A stretch of 33,917 nucleotides of DNA from Treponema denticola (GTDB lineage: Bacteria; Spirochaetota; Spirochaetia; Treponematales; Breznakiellaceae): assembly GCA_020719845.1 (NCBI GenBank), contig DYPP01000024.1:1-33917 (forward strand), written 5' to 3'. This document shows positions 14,825-22,688 of the stretch, piece by piece. Both the position numbers and the translations under genes were made by a program. The notes beneath the pieces are model-generated. The model saw nothing but the letters and a program-made list of their open reading frames with translations. It made no database searches and was not told the origin of the DNA. Numbering within the stretch: the first letter of the stretch is position 1; each line of letters starts with the position of its first letter.

Positions 14825-17695
14825 CTACCCCTTCTTCAAAGCCTCCACGTAGTCGGCAAAGTCCACCTCGTTGGCTTTGAGGCCCCGGGAATAGACAAAG
14901 TCGGTGGCCATCTTGGCGGCGATGATGGCTTTGATGTACGACGCCGGGACGCGTTGCAGCAGGACCGGCAGGCCGAGCAGGTCCAGCAGGACCTGGGGCG
15001 TATAGTCGGTCAGGATCCGGTCCCGGATGGACGGTTCGTCCGCCAGGGCGGATTCGCGCACCGCGTCGGCGATCTGGTTGATCTTGCCCGAGACGACGTT
15101 GGACAGGGTACAGAGCGGCAGCTTGGTGGTGGCCCGTTCCTGCCAGAGCAGTTCGAATTCCGACCGGGCGTTGCCCCGGATCTTGACGATGATGTCGTCG
15201 ATATAGGCTTTGCGGAAGGCCGGCAGGCTGCCGTCTTCGGCGGCCCGCAGGTGGGCGTCGTACTCGGCGTCGTTCAGAGCCAGGGAAGCGAAGACTTCGA
15301 AGGAAGAAGAGGTGACGCCGCCCTTGTTGGTGCTGGCGTCCTTGAGCACCACCACGCCCCGTTCTTCCAGGCGCAGCCGCGCTTCTTCGGTGATGAAGAG
15401 GTTGGCGCCTTCGACGATGTAGGGGAACTTGGCCCGGCCCTGTTCGTCGAAGAGCTGCTTCCAGTTGCCGATGTTCACCGCTCCGGGGCGTCCGCCGCAG
15501 GGCACAAAGAGGTCCGCCCGGGCGTAGGGGCCCAGGTGGAAGGCGTTGCGGAATTCTTCGCCGTTGGCCACCTTCGCGCCATCCGGCAGGGTCAGGTCCC
15601 GGTCGTTGACGGAGACGAAGAAGCCGCCCTTGGACAGCAGCGTGCGGTCGAACTCCAGCACCATGGCCCGTTTTTTGGCCAGCCGGGCCAGTTCCTTGCG
15701 GTCCAGGCCGCGGGGATCGTAGATGACCCCCGAACCGTCCACGATGGCCGTGGTCTTGTCCTTGGAAACCAGGATTTCGTTGCTGCCCAGGTCGCCGTCG
15801 GGTCCGCCGGTCTGCAGCTTGCGCACGTCTTTTTCCGAGATGCCCTGTTTTTCCAGCAGACCCAGCACGTATTCGTGGATGCCGATGGTGGTCATGCCGT
15901 ACAGGTCGTGGGGAATGCCGCCCAGCTCCGGCGCCTTGCCGGTGCTGAAGGCCTTCCAGAAGGGGTAGCCCCGCAGCCGGGCGTGCAGGGCGGCCCAGTC
16001 CATCAGCGGGGCGCTGCCCTCGTCGGGGCCCAGGAACAGGATTTCCCGGGCCCGGGCCTGGCCCTGGCCGTCGACTTCCATCAACAGGTCCAGCAGGCCG
16101 TCCACGTAGTCCTTGAAGGCCCGTTCCGCCGCGTCCTGACTCTTGAGGTTGAGCAGGATGGTGCCCTTGGAGCCGCCCTCGGGGATGTCCTTGTTCTTGC
16201 GCTGTTGCGTCCAGGCCAGGTTGTAGTTTTCGGTAAAGATGGTATCGATGTTGTGGGCGAAAATATCGATGGACCGGGAACGGACGATGCGGATGCCCCC
16301 CCGGGCGATGTCCCGGAAGCGGACGTGGAAGCCGATGAAGTCGTGGCCAATGAGGAAAAAGAGGCCGAAGGGCCGTTCGGGGAAGTCCGCCGGGTCCAGG
16401 ATGGACGGGTCCAGCCGGTAGGACATGCAGGTTTTTTCCTTCTGGTAAAAATTGGTCCGCTGGATGGTTTTGTTGAACACCAGAAAGTACTGCAGGATGG
16501 CCCGGTCCTTGGCGTACGAGACTTCCCGGTCGATGAGCGTGCGGATGCGCTGTTCCTCGGCGGCGTAGGCTGTTTTGTCGTCGGACTTGAAGCGCAGCTG
16601 GAAGTGCCGGTACAGCTGTTCGACGATGGCCGCCTGGTTGGCCACGGTGTTGGAGATGCGGGACGAGGAGTAGGTGTCCTTGATCAGGTGCAGCTTCAGG
16701 TTGTCCACGATGCCCCGGGCTTCGGGCTGGTCCTTGAGCGCCCGCTGCAGGGTCTGGTATTCGTCGGTTAAGAGGGACAGGAACTGGTGGGTAAAGGCGC
16801 CGGCGGACAGGGCGTACATGGCCGCCTGGGGCGAGAGCGCGCCGCGGTAGAACAGGCTGGTGATCGGGCTGTCGGGCAGCATGAGCGAGACGTTCAGGTC
16901 CGCGGTCAGGTCTTCGACGGCGGCTTCGGACAGTTTGGGAAAATAAAAGCTGACGATCAGTTTTTCGTCCGCGAAGGGTTCGATGTACTTGCGGCGCACC
17001 GTCAGGTCGTGCTTGGCCAGCAGGTGCGAGAAGGTGGTCAGCAGCTGGCGGTGGGCGCTGCCCTTGATGCCGATCATGATCCGGGTTTCGTCGGATTCAC
17101 CCTTGAAGGATACGGAAACGTAGGGCGCTTCCCGGCCGTTCATGGTGAGCCAGGTGTCCCGGTAGCGGGTGACCGTCTCGGGCACCGCCCGGGAAAGAAA
17201 GACCGTACTGGCCGCCAGCTCGAAGGTGTCCGCGGCCTTGCCGCCCTTGCGCACCGGAAAGACGGGTCGGGAAAGGATATAGAAGCGGAAGGGCCGGCCA
17301 TGGGTAGCCGCCTTGGTGATGTAGCTTTCCAGGTGGAAGTCGGGATACCGGCCTTCGATGCGTTCTTCCACTTCCAAGGTCTTTTCCCGGCTGTCCTCGA
17401 TGATGTAGACCGCCGTGTCCTCCCGCTCGCCGATCAGCTGGACGCCCGAGCCGCCGCCGCCGTGGGTGCTGATCAGCTCCGAGGCGCTCAGGGAAAGCAG
17501 GTGCCGGGCGATGTCCAGTTCCGGGGTGGTGCGGAAGTAGTATTCGTCGATGCCCATGTCCAGGATGAAGCGCTCCATCTCCTGGTGAGATTTTTCGCTG
17601 GTCATGTAGCCCGTGTTGACCAGGTATTCTTCAATCCGCACCAGCTGTTCCAGCGAAAGGATGCTCTTGGCGGCGATATCGTTCAGGCTCTTCAT
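14825..17695 (-). CDS. gdh: NAD-specific glutamate dehydrogenase, large GDH2-like type
   Basis: Oxidative deamination of L-glutamate to 2-oxoglutarate and ammonium, probably with NAD. At 956 aa it is far longer than the usual 450-aa hexameric GdhA and shorter than the roughly 1600-aa bacterial GDH-180 class; it is closest in size and layout to the fungal GDH2 (about 115 kDa) class. Catalytic-region motifs are ARGGIRIVRSR, DIPEGGSKGT (near residue 507), TGGPDGDLGSNEI in the dinucleotide fold, CGGRPGAVNIGNW and EGANLFIT. The N-terminal 400 residues lack clear motifs and are probably regulatory. AGGAG lies 8 nt before the ATG. It starts 11 nt after the racemase stop, so both are co-transcribed, consistent with acidic amino-acid catabolism. 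Confidence 0.9.
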   Translation of the reverse strand: MKSLNDIAAKSILSLEQLVRIEEYLVNTGYMTSEKSHQEMERFILDMGIDEYYFRTTPELDIARHLLSLSASELISTHGGGGSGVQLIGEREDTAVYIIEDSREKTLEVEERIEGRYPDFHLESYITKAATHGRPFRFYILSRPVFPVRKGGKAADTFELAASTVFLSRAVPETVTRYRDTWLTMNGREAPYVSVSFKGESDETRIMIGIKGSAHRQLLTTFSHLLAKHDLTVRRKYIEPFADEKLIVSFYFPKLSEAAVEDLTADLNVSLMLPDSPITSLFYRGALSPQAAMYALSAGAFTHQFLSLLTDEYQTLQRALKDQPEARGIVDNLKLHLIKDTYSSSRISNTVANQAAIVEQLYRHFQLRFKSDDKTAYAAEEQRIRTLIDREVSYAKDRAILQYFLVFNKTIQRTNFYQKEKTCMSYRLDPSILDPADFPERPFGLFFLIGHDFIGFHVRFRDIARGGIRIVRSRSIDIFAHNIDTIFTENYNLAWTQQRKNKDIPEGGSKGTILLNLKSQDAAERAFKDYVDGLLDLLMEVDGQGQARAREILFLGPDEGSAPLMDWAALHARLRGYPFWKAFSTGKAPELGGIPHDLYGMTTIGIHEYVLGLLEKQGISEKDVRKLQTGGPDGDLGSNEILVSKDKTTAIVDGSGVIYDPRGLDRKELARLAKKRAMVLEFDRTLLSKGGFFVSVNDRDLTLPDGAKVANGEEFRNAFHLGPYARADLFVPCGGRPGAVNIGNWKQLFDEQGRAKFPYIVEGANLFITEEARLRLEERGVVVLKDASTNKGGVTSSSFEVFASLALNDAEYDAHLRAAEDGSLPAFRKAYIDDIIVKIRGNARSEFELLWQERATTKLPLCTLSNVVSGKINQIADAVRESALADEPSIRDRILTDYTPQVLLDLLGLPVLLQRVPASYIKAIIAAKMATDFVYSRGLKANEVDFADYVEALKKG

Positions 17696-17706
17696 AGGGT
17701 CTCCTC

Positions 17707-18483
17707 TTACAGGGGCTTCAATTTTTCCGGCGCCGCTTCCCGGATCAGGGCGCGGGCCAGGATTTCTACCGGATCGACGAAGGGCACGCCCGCAAAATCC
17801 CGTTCCGGCAGGGCCAGGGGGATCTCCGTGCAGCCCAGGATGACCAGTTCGGCGCCCTGGTCGATCAGCAACCGGACCATAGCCAGCATTCGTTCCCGGG
17901 CGCGGCCGGTAACCGGGCTAACGGCCTTGATGCCCCATTCCCGGTCGTAGATGCCTTCCTGGACTTCTGCCTGCCGGTCCTCGCCGACCTGGACGATCAT
18001 TGTAGCACGACTCTGCAGCAAGCGGGGATAGATATTGGTCAGACGCGTTCCGGTGGTGGACAAAAGTCCGATTCTGCGGACCCGGGGATGGACTTGTTGG
18101 ATGAAGCGGGCCGTTTCGGCCAGCATGTGCAGCACGGGCAGGTCGACGTCCGCCCGACGCAGCAGGTCGAGGAAGGGGTCGAATATTTCCGGGGCGTGGA
18201 AAGTGTTGCAGGGGATGCCCGCCACGGCCTGCTGGCCGAAAAGCCCCAGGGAGGCGACGGCGGCGCGCATGACCGCGGCCATGCCGGCTGCCGGATTGGT
18301 CGCCGACTTGCCTAAAAGATAGGCCGTCCGGTCGCCGATAGCGGCGGAGCGGGAAAAATGGTGGACGCTGAGATGGGTCTGGTCGCTGCCGTCGGTCAGG
18401 GTGTGCTCGATGATTTTTTGGTGCAGCGCGACCCCGGCCATGGGGCCGACGCCGCCGCCGATGACGATGGTTTTTTCTTTCAT
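17707..18483 (-). CDS. Aspartate/glutamate racemase family protein
   Basis: PLP-independent racemase using two cysteines as acid/base pair. Cys92 is in GIPCNTFHAP and Cys218 in ILGCTEIPL, the two signatures of the Asp/Glu racemase superfamily; both are intact. The length, 258 aa, is slightly longer than typical aspartate racemases. It is more like the broad-specificity RacX/YgeA/aspartate racemase group than MurI, as the N-terminus VIGGGVGPMAG suggests. Located between a dicarboxylate/amino-acid symporter and a glutamate dehydrogenase, it probably converts imported D- or L-aspartate/glutamate so that the catabolic enzyme can use it. Actual substrate is not proven by sequence. Confidence 0.85.
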   Translation of the reverse strand: MKEKTIVIGGGVGPMAGVALHQKIIEHTLTDGSDQTHLSVHHFSRSAAIGDRTAYLLGKSATNPAAGMAAVMRAAVASLGLFGQQAVAGIPCNTFHAPEIFDPFLDLLRRADVDLPVLHMLAETARFIQQVHPRVRRIGLLSTTGTRLTNIYPRLLQSRATMIVQVGEDRQAEVQEGIYDREWGIKAVSPVTGRARERMLAMVRLLIDQGAELVILGCTEIPLALPERDFAGVPFVDPVEILARALIREAAPEKLKPL

Positions 18484-18506
18484 TTCCTGATTCCTGTACC
18501 GGAAGC

Positions 18507-18532
18507 GGCGGCCCGGAAAAATCCGGGCCGCC
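18507..18532 (-). other. GC-rich intergenic hairpin between symporter and racemase genes
   Basis: Perfect 11-bp stem (18507-18517 with 18522-18532) with an AAAA loop, lying in the 75-nt gap after the symporter stop. On the minus strand no T-run follows, so it is more likely an mRNA-stabilising or attenuating stem than a full terminator. It could make symporter mRNA more abundant than racemase-gdh mRNA. Confidence 0.55.
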
Positions 18533-18558
18533 TTTGTCTGCGTTTCAGCGCGGGCGGC

Positions 18559-19872
18559 TTAGGCCCACTTGGCCATGTCCAGTTCTTTTTCGGTTTTGGC
18601 CACGATGGCGGTGCCCGCCATGTCGCCGGTGACGTTGAGGCTGGTGCGGCCCATGTCCAGCAGGGCGTCGATGCCCAGGATCATGGCGTAGGCCGCGGCC
18701 ACCGCCGAGCCCGCTTCGACCTTGAGGCCCACGGATTCCAGCACCATGAGCAGCATGATGGCTCCCGCGCCGGGTACGCCGGCGGTGCCGATGGAAGCCA
18801 GGGTGGCGGTGATGACCACGGTCAGCTGCTGGTTGAAGCTCAGGGGCCGGCCGATGGCGTAGCCGATGAACATGGCGCAGACGCCCAGGTAGATGGCGGT
18901 GCCGTCCATGTTGATGGTGGCGCCCAGGGGCAGGGTAAAGGAGCTGATGTTCCGGGGAATGCCCAGGTTTTCTTCGGACACGCGCATGGTCACCGGCAGG
19001 GTGCCGCCGGAAGAACGGGTGACGAAGGCGGTGATCATGGATTCGTTGGCGCCCTTGAGGAACTTGATGAAGCCCAATTTATAGACCGACAGCAGTCCGC
19101 CGTACACGCCTACCAGGTGGACGATCAGGCCCAGGTAGACCACCAGGGTGACCATCAGCAGCGGCCCCAGGGCTTTGGCGCCCTGCTGGGCGAATACCTG
19201 GGCGATCAGGACGAAGACGCCGATGGGGGCGTACTGCATGATGCCGCCGACGACCTTGTACATGGCTTCCGCCGCGGCGTTGCAGACGTCGAACAGGAAC
19301 TCCGCGCCCTTGGCCACCGCGGGGATGGTGGAGTCCTTGACGTAGGAGATGGCCAGTCCGAAGACGACGGCGAAGAAGATGATCGGCAGCACGTCGCCCT
19401 TGGCCAGGGATTCAAAGGGGTTGGTGGGGACGATATTGAGAATGGTCTGGACCAGGGTCGGCGCCACCATCTCCTTGCCTTTGAGCGCGGCGTCGCCGAC
19501 GATACCCATGCCCGCGCCGGGCTGGAAGATGTTGGCGAACACGAGGCCGATGGTGACCGCCAGGGCGGAGGTCAGCAGGTAGAAGGCCATGATCTTGACG
19601 CCCACCCGGCCCAGGCGGGAGGGGGCGATGCTGGCGGCGCCGGCGATCAGGCTGAACAGGATGACCGGATTGACGATCATCTTGAGCAGCCGGACAAAGA
19701 GGTCGCCGAAGAATTTGCTGTTGTCGACGAAGGGTTTGACCGCGTCGGGGTTAAAACCCAGGATGATGCCGACGACGGCGCCCAGAACGAGGCCGACCAG
19801 GATCCGGACCAGCAGGTTGGTCTTGAAATACCAATCCAGCAGGCCCTTCTTTGCGGTGGTTTGCGCTGACAT
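18559..19872 (-). CDS. Dicarboxylate/amino-acid:cation symporter (GltP/GltPh type)
   Basis: Inner-membrane Na+- or H+-coupled importer of the DAACS family, 437 aa with eight transmembrane segments and two re-entrant loops expected. The hairpin-1 motif [14 protein letters not shown] (near residue 286) is very close to the glutamate/aspartate transporter GltPh. NMDGTA (near 321) and GVPGAGA supply the ion and substrate site. These favour acidic amino acids over C4-dicarboxylates, but discrimination by eye is limited. The ATG at 19870-19872 has AAGGAG 6 nt upstream, part of a possible switching hairpin. The gene is just downstream of a two-component system and upstream of an Asp/Glu racemase and GDH. 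Confidence 0.93.
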   Translation of the reverse strand: MSAQTTAKKGLLDWYFKTNLLVRILVGLVLGAVVGIILGFNPDAVKPFVDNSKFFGDLFVRLLKMIVNPVILFSLIAGAASIAPSRLGRVGVKIMAFYLLTSALAVTIGLVFANIFQPGAGMGIVGDAALKGKEMVAPTLVQTILNIVPTNPFESLAKGDVLPIIFFAVVFGLAISYVKDSTIPAVAKGAEFLFDVCNAAAEAMYKVVGGIMQYAPIGVFVLIAQVFAQQGAKALGPLLMVTLVVYLGLIVHLVGVYGGLLSVYKLGFIKFLKGANESMITAFVTRSSGGTLPVTMRVSEENLGIPRNISSFTLPLGATINMDGTAIYLGVCAMFIGYAIGRPLSFNQQLTVVITATLASIGTAGVPGAGAIMLLMVLESVGLKVEAGSAVAAAYAMILGIDALLDMGRTSLNVTGDMAGTAIVAKTEKELDMAKWA

Positions 19873-19878
19873 ACCGAA

Positions 19879-19924
19879 CTCCTTGAGGAGGAATAAGGAG
19901 CGTCAAAGTCGCTCCCGTACTCAT
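19879..19924 (-). promoter_or_regulatory. Symporter leader with alternative hairpins and an upstream start codon
   Basis: On the minus strand, GGAGCG (from CGCTCC 19910-19915) can pair with CGCTCC (from GGAGCG 19897-19902). Alternatively CTCCTT (from AAGGAG 19895-19900) can pair with the symporter Shine-Dalgarno AAGGAG (from CTCCTT 19879-19884). The two stems share bases and cannot coexist, so one frees and one hides the ribosome site. An ATG at 19922-19924 with AAGGA 7 nt upstream opens a 57-codon out-of-frame ORF that spans the leader and runs into the symporter gene, ending at 19751. Translating it would disturb the stems. This is a predicted regulatory region only. Confidence 0.4.
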
Positions 19925-19998
19925 GGTAAGGTCCTTTTTGCGACACTGAAATGCTCCCAAGGATGTATATTCGCCGTTTCCGGGTCGATCCCAGACAC

Positions 19999-20024
19999 AG
20001 GCATACACCAAAAGGTGTATGCCT
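19999..20024 (-). terminator. Hairpin at the end of the response regulator gene
   Basis: Perfect 11-bp stem (19999-20009 with 20014-20024) and AAAA loop, overlapping the response regulator stop at 20023-20025. No clear T-run follows on the minus strand. It probably ends or attenuates the kinase-regulator transcript before the symporter gene, which has its own 150-nt upstream region. Confidence 0.5.
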
Positions 20025-20703
20025 AGACCAGATTTTCCCTGATGGCCTTGCGGACGAACTCGGCCTTGGTGCTGACCCCCAGCTTCTGGTAGATGTGCAG
20101 GATGTGCTTTTTGGCGGTGGAAGCGGCGATGCCGTGCTTTTCGGCGATCTCCTTATGGGTCAGGCCGTCGGCGATGTCCCGCAGCACCTGGTTTTCCCGG
20201 GCCGAAAGGCCGTAGTCCCCGTGTTCCCGTTCGTCCCCGGCGCGCTTGATCTCTTCCAGCAGGCGCCGGGCGACCCGGGGGCTGAGGGGCGCCCCGTCGG
20301 AAACGGAACTGATGATCTGTTCCAGCAGCAGCTCGGGCTTGGTGTTCTTCAGAATGTACCCGTTGGCCCCGGCCCGGATGGAATCCAGCAGCCGGTCTTC
20401 GTCCTCGAAGACGGTAAAAATGATGATGTTGAGGTCCGGGTAGGACTTGCGCAGCCGCCGGGTCGCTTCGATGCCGTTCATCTGGGGCAGCCCGATGTCC
20501 ATCAGGACGACGTCCGGCACGGTCAGGGAAGGCAAGAAGTCGAACAGGGCTTCCGCCCGGTCAAAGGTCTTGAGCAGCTGGACGCGGGCGTCCAGGTTGA
20601 GCAGGTAGGACAAGCCTTCCCGCACTTCCTTCTGGTCCTCGACGATGACCAGCTTGATCCGTTTGGCGCCGCCGTCGGAATTCATTCCGCCTCCGGAATT
20701 CAT
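20023..20703 (-). CDS. NarL/FixJ-family response regulator
   Basis: DNA-binding partner of the adjacent kinase, 226 aa. The receiver domain (about 16-135) has the acidic pair Glu22-Asp23 in VIVEDQ, the phospho-acceptor Asp69 in VVLMDIGLP, and the conserved Lys in YILKNT. A LuxR-type helix-turn-helix follows at about 160-220, with LSARENQVLRDIADGLTHKEIA. The ATG at 20701-20703 overlaps the kinase TGA. A second in-frame ATG at 20683-20685 has GGAGG just upstream; both arise from an 18-bp tandem duplication, so either start is possible. The nearest downstream gene in the same direction is the glutamate/aspartate symporter, the most plausible target. Confidence 0.93.
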   Translation of the reverse strand: MNSGGGMNSDGGAKRIKLVIVEDQKEVREGLSYLLNLDARVQLLKTFDRAEALFDFLPSLTVPDVVLMDIGLPQMNGIEATRRLRKSYPDLNIIIFTVFEDEDRLLDSIRAGANGYILKNTKPELLLEQIISSVSDGAPLSPRVARRLLEEIKRAGDEREHGDYGLSARENQVLRDIADGLTHKEIAEKHGIAASTAKKHILHIYQKLGVSTKAEFVRKAIRENLV

Positions 20704-20711
20704 TCCGCCTC
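20676..20711. repeat. Perfect 18-bp tandem duplication at the kinase/regulator junction
   Basis: The unit CGGAATTCATTCCGCCTC occurs at 20676-20693 and 20694-20711. On the coding (minus) strand it carries GAGG and an ATG, so the regulator's ribosome site and start codon are duplicated. Confidence 0.85.
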
Positions 20712-22454
20712 CTCCCGGGGTGCACGGGCCAGGGGCAGGCGCAGGCGGTACTGGGTTCCCCGTCCCTTTCGGGAGGCCAGCGCGACGCTGCCGCCCAGCT
20801 GTTCGACCCGGAAGCGGATGTTGGCCAGCCCCGACCCGGCGGTGCGCCGGCGTTCCGGGTCAAAGCCCTGGCCGTTGTCCCGGAAGCGGATGTCCAGGAA
20901 TCCGGCTTTGGCCGTCAAGGACAGGCCGACCCGGTCGGCGCCGGAATGCTTGAGCACGTTGCTGACCAGTTCGTCGAAGACCTTGGCCAGTTCGGTGCCT
21001 GCGGCGGCGTCCAGGGCGTCGGCGGCGTGGGCGGGACGGGACCGGAAGACCAGGGCGACCCGGTTGCGGGCCAAGCGGCCGCGGATTTCCGCCGCCAGCC
21101 GGGAGGTAAAGTTTTCCGGCGCCGGGCGGTCTTCCTTCAGGCCGCCGATGATCTCCTTCAGGTTCCGCACCGCGTCCAGGCAGTTGGCCTCGATGTCGTC
21201 GAAGAGCTCCCCCAGCTTTTCCGGCTCCCGCTCGCGGGCGCTGCGGGCCACGTTGTTGCAGAAAAAAATGTTGGTCAGCCGAGCGCCGATGCTGTCGTGC
21301 ATGTCCCGGTAGATGCGTTTGCGTTCCTCCACCACCCGCAGCCGGGTGTTCTCTTTCTGCAGGCGGCGCAGCTTTTCGGTCCGCTGCCGGACCTTGGATT
21401 CCATAGTTTCGGCGTACTCTTCCACGGTTTCCAGCAGTTTGTTCAGTTCCCGTCCCAGCAGCCCGAACTCGTCCCGGGAGACCACCGCGACCCGGGCGGT
21501 GCGTTCGCCCTTTTCCCGCCGGTTGATGACCGAGACGATGCGTTGCAGGGGCGAAGAAATCAACCGGTTGGAGATGGCGCCGAGGGCGACGATCAGCAGG
21601 GTCATCAGAAAAATTTCGGTGATCGAAATCAGGGACAGCACCGCCCGGGCGGAAGCCATGACCGCGTCCACGGGGATGCCGACCAGCAGGAACCAGGGCA
21701 CCGGCGCGCTGCGGCGGTAATGGAACAGCATGGCGCGCCCCTCGTAGTCGGCGGTGAACTTGCCCGCTTCCTTCTTCAAGAGCTCCCGGATCTCCGGCAG
21801 GGGAAAGGCGGGCAGGGGCAGGCTGACCAGCGCTTCTCCTTCCGTGTCGGCGCTGATGATGTTGCCGTCCCGGTCCAGGATCAGGGCGCGGCCGTTCTTG
21901 GGGATGTTCAGGTCGGTCAGGATGCTCTTCAGGTTCCTCAATAATATGTCCAGGCCGATGACGCCCACAAAGCCCCCCCGGGCGTCGCGCACCTGGTAGA
22001 CGCAGGTGATGCCCAGGTCGTTGACGCTGGCGAAGCGGTAGGGCGGGGAAACGGAGAACCCGTCGGCGGCCAGGGCGGCCTGGTACCAGGGGCGTTGCCG
22101 CGGATCGTAGCCCGGGGGGAAGGTGGGCGTGTAGTCGACGAATTCCAAGCCGTGGCCCCACTCGTACATCCTGCCGTCCGCGGTGCCCAGATAGATGGCC
22201 CGGATGTAGCGCTTCCAGGCCAGGACGGAAGAGATGAACAGGTCCCGCATGTCTGCGGCGCGCACTTCCTTGACCGCCTGGGTCCCCGCCAGACCCACGG
22301 CCAACGCTTCAAAACTGCCGAACAGGCTCCGTACCCGGTTGTCCGTCCCCTCCAGGATGGTAAAGGCCACCTCGTCGGCGGTTACCAAGGAAAAATCCCG
22401 CAGCATGCGGAAGCTGATCAAGTAGATGGCGACCAAGAACAGGACCGTGGCCAT
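20700..22454 (-). CDS. Cache-domain sensor histidine kinase (NarX/LiaS-type core)
   Basis: Membrane sensor kinase. From the ATG at 22454 it has an N-terminal transmembrane helix, a periplasmic double-Cache domain (about 25-265), a second transmembrane helix (about 272-297), a HAMP-like region and coiled coil (about 300-375), a HisKA_3 domain with RDMHDSIGARLTNI (His386), and an HATPase domain (FDELVSNVLKHSG, DNGQGFD). The Cache domain has Tyr116, Arg121, Trp123, Tyr124 and Asp169, the spacing of the dCache_1AA amino-acid-binding motif. In frame upstream of this ATG lies EKSGWSINFKFTLLIL, which would complete the first helix. It is preceded by GGGAG at 22512-22516 and an ATC at the expected start position, so the true start may be 22505. 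The gene overlaps the regulator by 4 nt. Confidence 0.92.
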   Translation of the reverse strand: MATVLFLVAIYLISFRMLRDFSLVTADEVAFTILEGTDNRVRSLFGSFEALAVGLAGTQAVKEVRAADMRDLFISSVLAWKRYIRAIYLGTADGRMYEWGHGLEFVDYTPTFPPGYDPRQRPWYQAALAADGFSVSPPYRFASVNDLGITCVYQVRDARGGFVGVIGLDILLRNLKSILTDLNIPKNGRALILDRDGNIISADTEGEALVSLPLPAFPLPEIRELLKKEAGKFTADYEGRAMLFHYRRSAPVPWFLLVGIPVDAVMASARAVLSLISITEIFLMTLLIVALGAISNRLISSPLQRIVSVINRREKGERTARVAVVSRDEFGLLGRELNKLLETVEEYAETMESKVRQRTEKLRRLQKENTRLRVVEERKRIYRDMHDSIGARLTNIFFCNNVARSAREREPEKLGELFDDIEANCLDAVRNLKEIIGGLKEDRPAPENFTSRLAAEIRGRLARNRVALVFRSRPAHAADALDAAAGTELAKVFDELVSNVLKHSGADRVGLSLTAKAGFLDIRFRDNGQGFDPERRRTAGSGLANIRFRVEQLGGSVALASRKGRGTQYRLRLPLARAPREEAE

Positions 22455-22518
22455 CAGGATGAGCAGGGTGAACTTGAAATTGATGCTCCAGCCGGACTTT
22501 TCGATTTCCGTCTCCCAA

Positions 22519-22597
22519 AGGAGCCGAGTTTATCGGGATTTACAGGCCCTAAGGGGCACCCTTAGGGCTTGTAAATCCACAAGCCCGACAGGCTCCT
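22519..22597. repeat. 79-bp hairpin repeat (copy 3) in the kinase leader
   Basis: Outer arms AGGAGCC (22519-22525) and GGCTCCT (22591-22597) enclose a 20-bp stem with one G-T pair (22536-22555 with 22559-22578, loop GCA). On the minus strand it begins GGAGCCTGTC, similar to GAGGCTGTC of copy 1, but its kinship is less certain. No direct repeat is visible at its edges. It sits between the predicted kinase promoter and the coding region, so it would fold in the mRNA leader. Confidence 0.65.
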
Positions 22598-22602
22598 AGT
22601 TC

Positions 22603-22631
22603 AGGATAGCATCCGGGATCGGAGGAATCAA
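22603..22631 (-). promoter_or_regulatory. Promoter of the kinase-regulator operon
   Basis: Minus strand: -35 TTGATT (22626-22631), a 17-nt spacer, and -10 TATCCT (22603-22608). The start point would be at about 22596, the first bases of the hairpin repeat. A GC-rich stem (22632-22639 with 22656-22663) lies directly upstream, in the divergent region shared with the HDAC gene. Confidence 0.45.
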
Positions 22632-22653
22632 GGGGGCGCGATCCGCCGGGCCC

Positions 22654-22682
22654 TTGCGCCCCCCGGCCAGGTCCCGTATCAT
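22654..22682 (+). promoter_or_regulatory. Candidate promoter of the HDAC-family gene (leaderless)
   Basis: TTGCGC (22654-22659), a 17-nt spacer, TATCAT (22677-22682), then 6 nt to the ATG at 22689. The -10 match is good and the -35 match weak. No Shine-Dalgarno precedes the ATG. Confidence 0.45.
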
Positions 22683-22688
22683 GCCCGC

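Noticed and set aside
22632-22663. GC-rich 8-bp stem between the kinase and HDAC genes as a terminator
   Set aside because: It has no T-run on either strand and lies between divergent promoters, where a terminator has little purpose.
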